From Bacillus tuaregi (GTDB taxonomy: Bacteria; Bacillota; Bacilli; Bacillales; Cytobacillaceae): a DNA stretch of 64,000 bases. Location: positions 1,719,051 through 1,783,050 of the forward strand of contig NZ_LT629731.1 in assembly GCF_900104575.1 (NCBI RefSeq), written 5' to 3'. Below are positions 59,949 through 64,000 of this stretch, piece by piece (positions within the stretch are counted from its first letter, which is position 1; every line of letters starts with the position of its first letter). Both the position numbers and the translations under genes were made by a program. The notes below the pieces were generated by a model, which made no database searches, was not told the DNA's origin, and saw nothing but the letters and a program-made list of their open reading frames with translations.

Positions 59949-61296
59949 GGAGGGAAAAACAATCGGTTCGATTAATATAGTCACTGCGATTCCGGGTCCA
60001 AAGGCAAAAGCACTATTAGCTAAAAAGCTGCAGCATGTTCCAAAAGGCCCCTTTAATACAGTTGAAACCTTCGTAGCAAAAGCAGAGGGTGCATTAATCA
60101 CAGATGTAGATGGAAATACCTTTATCGATTTTGCAGGTGCAATTGGTACCCTTAATGTGGGACATCGTCCAACGCGGGTTGTGCAAGCTCTTACAGAGCA
60201 AGTAAATCAATATCTTCATACCTGCTTTCATGTCATGATGTATGAGCCCTATATACAACTGGCAGAGATGTTAAATGAAATAACGCCAGGCGAGCATGAA
60301 AAGAAGACATTTTTTTTATCAAGCGGAGCCGAAGCAGTTGAAAATGCCATAAAGCTTGCCCGAAAATATACTGGGCGTAAGGGGATTATTTCATTTGAGC
60401 GCGGTTTTCATGGTAGGACATATATGGCGATGTCTTTAACAAGTAAAGTAAAACCATATAAATATGAATTTGGTCCGTTTGCACCTGAGACCTATAAATG
60501 GTCCTTTCCATATTATTTTTATTCCTCCTTAACCCCGCTGGAATTAGACAATCGTTTATTGAAGCAGTTTGAGAGGTTTTTTCTAAGTGAGGTTCCACCA
60601 GAAGAAATTGCAGCCATCATTATGGAGCCTGTTCAAGGGGAAGGCGGCTTTGTCATTCCTTCAGCCTATTTTGTTCAACAAGTAAAAGCTATTTGTGAAA
60701 AATATCAAATTTTATTCATTGCCGATGAAATTCAAACCGGCTTTGGCAGAACAGGGAAAATGTTTGCCATTGATCATTTTGGGGTTGTGCCTGACATAAT
60801 AACGATGTCAAAATCATTAGGTGCAGGAATTCCAATCAGTGCCGTTACCGGGAAAGCTGAAATAATGGATGCAGCAAATCCTGGCGAGATTGGCGGTACT
60901 TATGGGGGAAGCCCGCTAGGTTGTGTTGCTGCACTTGAAGTGATTAAAATGATAAAAGAGCAGGACTTATTAAAAAGGTCGCTCGAAATAGGAAACGCTT
61001 TCAAACAAACATTTACAGGTCTTCAGAATCAATGTAAACAAATTGGCGAAGTTCGACAGTTAGGTGCAATGTGTGCAATCGAATTTATCAAGGATCCGGT
61101 AACGAAAGAACCGAATAAGGAACTTGTGACAGATATATTAGCAAAGGCCCAGCAAAAAGGTCTCATCCTTATGAGTGCAGGGCTTTATGGAAATATTATT
61201 CGGCTTCTTACTCCGCTAGTTATCACAGATGAACAGCTGTTGGAGGGGTTTACAGTTCTTGCTAAAACGATACTTGACTGCTGCAGAGGTACGTGA
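59932..61296 (+). CDS. class III aminotransferase, GabT-like
   Basis: A 454-residue (from GTG 59932) 4-aminobutyrate-type aminotransferase. It has AIPGPKAKALL at the start, SSGAEAVENAIKLAR, IADEIQTGFGRTG and the PLP Lys in TMSKSLGAGIPISAV near residue 287. It would convert GABA to succinate semialdehyde. Start choice is difficult: GTG 59932 and TTG 59938 lack binding sites, while AAGGAGGG at 59947-59954 sits 7 nt before an in-frame ATC (59962), which would give a 444-residue protein with a rare start codon. It is an addition relative to the B. subtilis yod cluster and fits downstream of YodQ. Confidence 0.88.
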   Translation: MKLKNKEGKTIGSINIVTAIPGPKAKALLAKKLQHVPKGPFNTVETFVAKAEGALITDVDGNTFIDFAGAIGTLNVGHRPTRVVQALTEQVNQYLHTCFHVMMYEPYIQLAEMLNEITPGEHEKKTFFLSSGAEAVENAIKLARKYTGRKGIISFERGFHGRTYMAMSLTSKVKPYKYEFGPFAPETYKWSFPYYFYSSLTPLELDNRLLKQFERFFLSEVPPEEIAAIIMEPVQGEGGFVIPSAYFVQQVKAICEKYQILFIADEIQTGFGRTGKMFAIDHFGVVPDIITMSKSLGAGIPISAVTGKAEIMDAANPGEIGGTYGGSPLGCVAALEVIKMIKEQDLLKRSLEIGNAFKQTFTGLQNQCKQIGEVRQLGAMCAIEFIKDPVTKEPNKELVTDILAKAQQKGLILMSAGLYGNIIRLLTPLVITDEQLLEGFTVLAKTILDCCRGT

Positions 61297-61374
61297 TGAA
61301 AAATGATAGTACTATTCTGATGATTGTACAAAATAATGCTATTATAATAAACTGAGAGAATAACAAACAGGATA

Positions 61375-61412
61375 TGACTGACTTCAGAAGTAAAGAGGTC
61401 AGTCTTCTTTTA
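61375..61412 (+). terminator. terminator after the yodT-gabT genes
   Basis: GACTGAC and GTCAGTC pair around a 15-nt loop, followed by TTCTTTT. It separates the aminotransferase gene from ablB. Confidence 0.6.
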
Positions 61413-61433
61413 TAGCGGAAGGGAAGAAACCGG

Positions 61434-62288
61434 ATGGAAGAAGCATATGTGAGAAAGATAACAAACGAGCATTTTTATTTGGAAATCTTTATTGACCCCT
61501 TTAATAAACGCCTTCGTGTTGAAGATTATCGTGGTGAGGTACAAATGGTCATTCGAGAAGCGGTTGAAATGTCCCGTCAACATAAGGTGGAAAAACTGAT
61601 TTTTATCTGTCGGAGTGAGCATTATTCATTACTAATGGAGCATGCCTTTCAATGTGAAGCGATGGTGGATTATTATTTTAGAGGTTCTGCTGGCTTTTAT
61701 TTCACTAAATATTTTACCAATCACCGGAAAGAAAGCGAACATTGGCTAACAGAGGATGGAATTATTGACAATGTCAGTAAACTTCCACATCTAAAGCTGA
61801 AACAGAACATTCCAGCAGGCTATGAATTAAGGAAGCTGAACAAAGAGGATGGTGAACGGCTGGCTCTCTTATATCGAGAGGTGTTTCAAGTTTACCCAAC
61901 ACCCCTTCACGATCCAGAATATATTAAGAAAACGATTGAGAATGGAACGATTTATTATGGATTTATTTGTGAAGGACGAATTGTCAGTGCGGCCTCCGCT
62001 GAGGTGAATAACAGCTATGCAAATGCGGAGCTAACAGATTGTGCAACGGTAAAAAATCATCGTAAATTTGGGCTTATGAAATTTATCTTAGCTAAATTGG
62101 AAGAGGCTTTAAAGGAACAAGGCATTTTCTGTGCCTATTCGATTGCTCGTGCGCAATCGTTCGGTATGAATGCTGCTCTACACCAGCTTGGCTATGCTTA
62201 TCGAGGAAGATTAGTAAACAACTGCTACATCTTTAATCATTTAGAAAATATGAACATGTGGGTGAAGAATCTTTCTATGCCGTCTTAA
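61434..62288 (+). CDS. ablB: beta-lysine N6-acetyltransferase (AblB/YodP)
   Basis: A 284-residue protein with a C-terminal GNAT domain (about 135-260; acetyl-CoA loop in ATVKNHRKFGLMKFI, seen as NHRKFGL). It matches AblB, which acetylates the epsilon amino group of beta-lysine made by KamA; in methanogens the product is an osmolyte. Here the surrounding catabolic genes suggest the product is degraded. GGAAGGGAAG precedes ATG 61434. kamA starts 1.6 kb downstream, separated by the sigma-54 activator gene. Confidence 0.9.
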   Translation: MEEAYVRKITNEHFYLEIFIDPFNKRLRVEDYRGEVQMVIREAVEMSRQHKVEKLIFICRSEHYSLLMEHAFQCEAMVDYYFRGSAGFYFTKYFTNHRKESEHWLTEDGIIDNVSKLPHLKLKQNIPAGYELRKLNKEDGERLALLYREVFQVYPTPLHDPEYIKKTIENGTIYYGFICEGRIVSAASAEVNNSYANAELTDCATVKNHRKFGLMKFILAKLEEALKEQGIFCAYSIARAQSFGMNAALHQLGYAYRGRLVNNCYIFNHLENMNMWVKNLSMPS

Positions 62289-62386
62289 TCACTGTCTAAT
62301 CCATAACTGCGCTAAGTTTTCGGCATTCTGATGACAAATATTCGGCACCGGCTCATAGGATAGTAATATGAGAGGGGGGAGAAAGA

Positions 62387-63781
62387 TTGCATCAGGAAAA
62401 CATGATTTCAAAGGAAATTCTTTCGGCCATATTACAGGGGATTGATGAAGGAATACATGCCGTTAATTTATCTGGCGAAACCATCTTTTATAACCCTATT
62501 GCAGCAGCGCATGACGGACTTGTGGTTGAGGAAGTAATTGGAAAATCGATCTTGGAGGTTTTCCCTTCACTGACAAGGCATTCAAGCACATTGTTAAAGG
62601 TCATTCTGACAAAAAAGCCGATATATAATCAAGTGCAGCGTTATGTCAATCTTCATGGGAAAAAGATTGAAACCATAAATACAACGCTGCCTATTTTTAT
62701 CGATGGCGAGTTAGCGGGAGCTGTTGAAATCGCAAAGGATTATTCCCGTTTGAAAATGCTATCGGAAAAGCTGCTTGATTTGCAGCAAAGGATGCAGAAA
62801 AGATATGGAAATAATGCTGGTTCGAAAGGGAGTACTGCTTATCAATTTTCGAGCCTAAAAAGTATCAATCCTGAGTTTATTAGCATGATAACGGGAGCGG
62901 AAAGGCTAGCGAAATCGGATTCACCTATTCTGGTATATGGCGAAAGCGGTACCGGAAAGGAGCTTTTTGTCCATGGTGTTCATCACGCGTCAGTACGAGC
63001 ACAGGGACCTTTTATTGTTCAAAACTGTGCGGCAATCCCGGAAGCCTTACTTGAAAGCCTGCTGTTTGGGACATCAAGGGGAAGCTATACAGGAGCCGTT
63101 GAAAGAGCTGGCTTATTTGAATTGGCTGACGGTGGGACCTTGTTTCTTGACGAGCTTCATGCGATGCCAATTGAACTGCAGGCGAAGCTCCTTCGGGTGA
63201 TTGAGGATGGAATGATACGAAGAGTTGGCAGTACAAAATCCCACTATGTCAACGTCAGGGTGATAGCAGCAATGAATATCTCGCCTAATGAAGCACTGGA
63301 AGCGAGGATGCTGAGACCTGATTTATTTTATCGCTTAAACGTACTCATGTTCAGACTACCACCGCTACGGGAGCGAAGCGAGGATATCCCTTATTTAACA
63401 GATTATTTTCTTTCCCTCTATAATAAAAAGCTACAAAAGCAAATAACAGTAATCGATAAGCAGGTTCGACAGCTGTTTCTCTCCTATAGCTGGCCTGGAA
63501 ATGTACGTGAACTGAAGCATGCCGTAGAATATATGATGACGGTTTGTGAAGGGAACGCGCTGACTCTGGAGGAGCTGCCGATTATGTTAAAGAAAAATTG
63601 GCAGGTGACAGAAGAGCGGACGATGGAGCATCAGGTTTCCCTTCGAGAAAAGATTGACCAGTATGAAAGAAGCATGATTCATCAGGCTATGCTGCAGAGT
63701 GAAGGAAATATCCAAAAAGCGGCAAAGCTTCTCTGTATCCCACGTCAAACTCTGCAATATAAATTAAAAAAGCAGAATTGA
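62387..63781 (+). CDS. sigma-54-dependent transcriptional activator with PAS domain
   Basis: A 464-residue enhancer-binding protein. A PAS sensor domain (about 12-125) is followed by a AAA+ domain (about 160-390) with Walker A GESGTGKE, the sigma-54 contact loop GSYTGA (variant of GAFTGA), Walker B GGTLFLDEL and the R-finger region, and a Fis-type helix-turn-helix (about 425-464, NIQKAAKLLCIPRQTLQYKLKK in parts: KAAKLL, RQTLQYK). It is of the RocR kind found in Bacillus amino-acid catabolism. It starts at TTG 62387 behind GAGGGGGGAG. A -24/-12 promoter lies directly downstream in front of kamA, its obvious target. The ligand may be lysine or an intermediate. Confidence 0.92.
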   Translation: MHQENMISKEILSAILQGIDEGIHAVNLSGETIFYNPIAAAHDGLVVEEVIGKSILEVFPSLTRHSSTLLKVILTKKPIYNQVQRYVNLHGKKIETINTTLPIFIDGELAGAVEIAKDYSRLKMLSEKLLDLQQRMQKRYGNNAGSKGSTAYQFSSLKSINPEFISMITGAERLAKSDSPILVYGESGTGKELFVHGVHHASVRAQGPFIVQNCAAIPEALLESLLFGTSRGSYTGAVERAGLFELADGGTLFLDELHAMPIELQAKLLRVIEDGMIRRVGSTKSHYVNVRVIAAMNISPNEALEARMLRPDLFYRLNVLMFRLPPLRERSEDIPYLTDYFLSLYNKKLQKQITVIDKQVRQLFLSYSWPGNVRELKHAVEYMMTVCEGNALTLEELPIMLKKNWQVTEERTMEHQVSLREKIDQYERSMIHQAMLQSEGNIQKAAKLLCIPRQTLQYKLKKQN

Positions 63782-63786
63782 AAAGA

Positions 63787-63800
63787 GCCAAAAAATTGGC
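63787..63800. promoter_or_regulatory. palindrome that may be the activator binding site
   Basis: GCCAAAAAATTGGC is a perfect 5-4-5 inverted repeat (GCCAA-AAAA-TTGGC), 65-78 bp upstream of the -24 element. No T run follows, so it is not a good terminator. Binding of the upstream-encoded activator is an inference. Confidence 0.35.
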
Positions 63801-63862
63801 AGCTGCTAGAAGCAATTATTTTTAAACGGGCTAAATAGCTGGATTATCCCCTCCTTTTAGCA

Positions 63863-63880
63863 TTGGCATTAAACTTGCAT
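63863..63880 (+). promoter_or_regulatory. sigma-54 (SigL) promoter of kamA
   Basis: TTGGCATTAAACTTGCAT has the invariant GG (63865-63866) and GC (63877-63878) with 10 bp between them, and matches TGGCAY-N5-TTGCA. It is 53 nt upstream of the kamA start and directly follows a sigma-54 activator gene. Confidence 0.85.
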
Positions 63881-63932
63881 ATAAATAGTGTATGTCATGT
63901 TTATTGTGCAATAGCGATGAGGAGGAATCGAT

Positions 63933-64000
63933 TTGAAACCGTTCTTATATAAACCTAAACGACATTGGAAGGATATCGAGCTGTGGAAGGATGTCACCGA
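63933..64000 (+). CDS. kamA: lysine 2,3-aminomutase, N-terminal fragment (runs off the window)
   Basis: Twenty-two codons are visible from TTG 63933: MKPFLYKPKRHWKDIELW, then KDVT. This matches the N-terminus of Bacillus KamA (YKPKRHWKEIELWKDV). GAGGAGG at about 63918-63924 precedes the start. KamA is a radical SAM, PLP-dependent enzyme converting L-lysine to beta-lysine. The radical SAM CxxxCxxC lies beyond the window. Controlled by the sigma-54 promoter just upstream. Confidence 0.9.
   Translation, partial: MKPFLYKPKRHWKDIELWKDVT

Overview
The window is chromosomal DNA from an AT-rich, endospore-forming member of the Bacillaceae, related to but distinct from Bacillus subtilis. The evidence is a GerA-type germinant-receptor operon, MntR, bacilliredoxin, Bacillus-type MetA, YpiP/YpjP/YpmR/YpmS homologues, many TTG/GTG starts with strong AGGAGG ribosome binding sites, and TnrA, sigma-54 and ECF sigma motifs. 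No rRNA, tRNA, CRISPR array or intact transposase gene was seen.

Layout. 1-0.4 kb: tandem rhodanese genes. 0.7-6.2 kb: a germinant-receptor operon in the order B, small ORF, A, C, D, B. 6.4-11.0 kb: an HtrA-type protease, a YclJ/YclK-like two-component pair and a PrsA-like foldase. 11.1-18.3 kb: a secreted 28-residue-repeat protein, MntR, a second membrane trypsin-like protease with an EF-hand tail, an AIM24 protein, MetA and a CwlO-like endopeptidase. 18.5-28.3 kb: ABC-F ATPase, YpgR, BrxA, YpiP, YpjP, TerC, a GIY-YIG protein, a lethal-factor/Pro-Pro-endopeptidase-like metalloprotease, ThyA and DfrA. 28.8-47.9 kb: IlvA, then TatA, TatC and a complete uptake [NiFe] hydrogenase operon (small and large subunits, cytochrome b, endopeptidase, a Cys-rich accessory protein, HypA, B, F, C, D, E), then DegV, a sporulation-type kinase, a Sco protein, YpmR, YpmS, MsrA and MsrB. 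The gene order ypgR-brxA-ypiP-ypjP-thyA-dfrA-ilvA and sco-ypmR-ypmS-msrA-msrB resembles what I recall of the B. subtilis chromosome, so the Tat-hydrogenase block looks like an insertion in a conserved backbone. 48-55.3 kb: a GDSL hydrolase, an FAD protein, an S66-family protein without the usual Ser, an ammonium transporter behind two TnrA-type boxes, a DUF294 nucleotidyltransferase and a DnaQ-type exonuclease. 56-64 kb: a lysine/beta-lysine catabolic cluster (yodT-yodS-yodR-yodQ, a GabT-like aminotransferase, ablB, a sigma-54 activator and the start of kamA behind a -24/-12 promoter).

How the parts work together. The Tat pair can export the folded hydrogenase, whose small subunit has a twin-arginine signal, and cytochrome b can pass electrons from H2 to quinone. 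All six Hyp proteins and a dedicated endopeptidase are present. The yod/kam cluster can be read as a route from lysine through N6-acetyl-beta-lysine toward GABA and succinate semialdehyde, controlled by the sigma-54 activator.

The most unusual non-coding signal is a family of four ~190-bp elements, all in the same orientation (28485, 30516, 55340, 55653). Each has a 15-bp outer inverted repeat and several internal hairpins with partly paired changes, suggesting a mobile or structured-RNA element with no transposase gene in the window.
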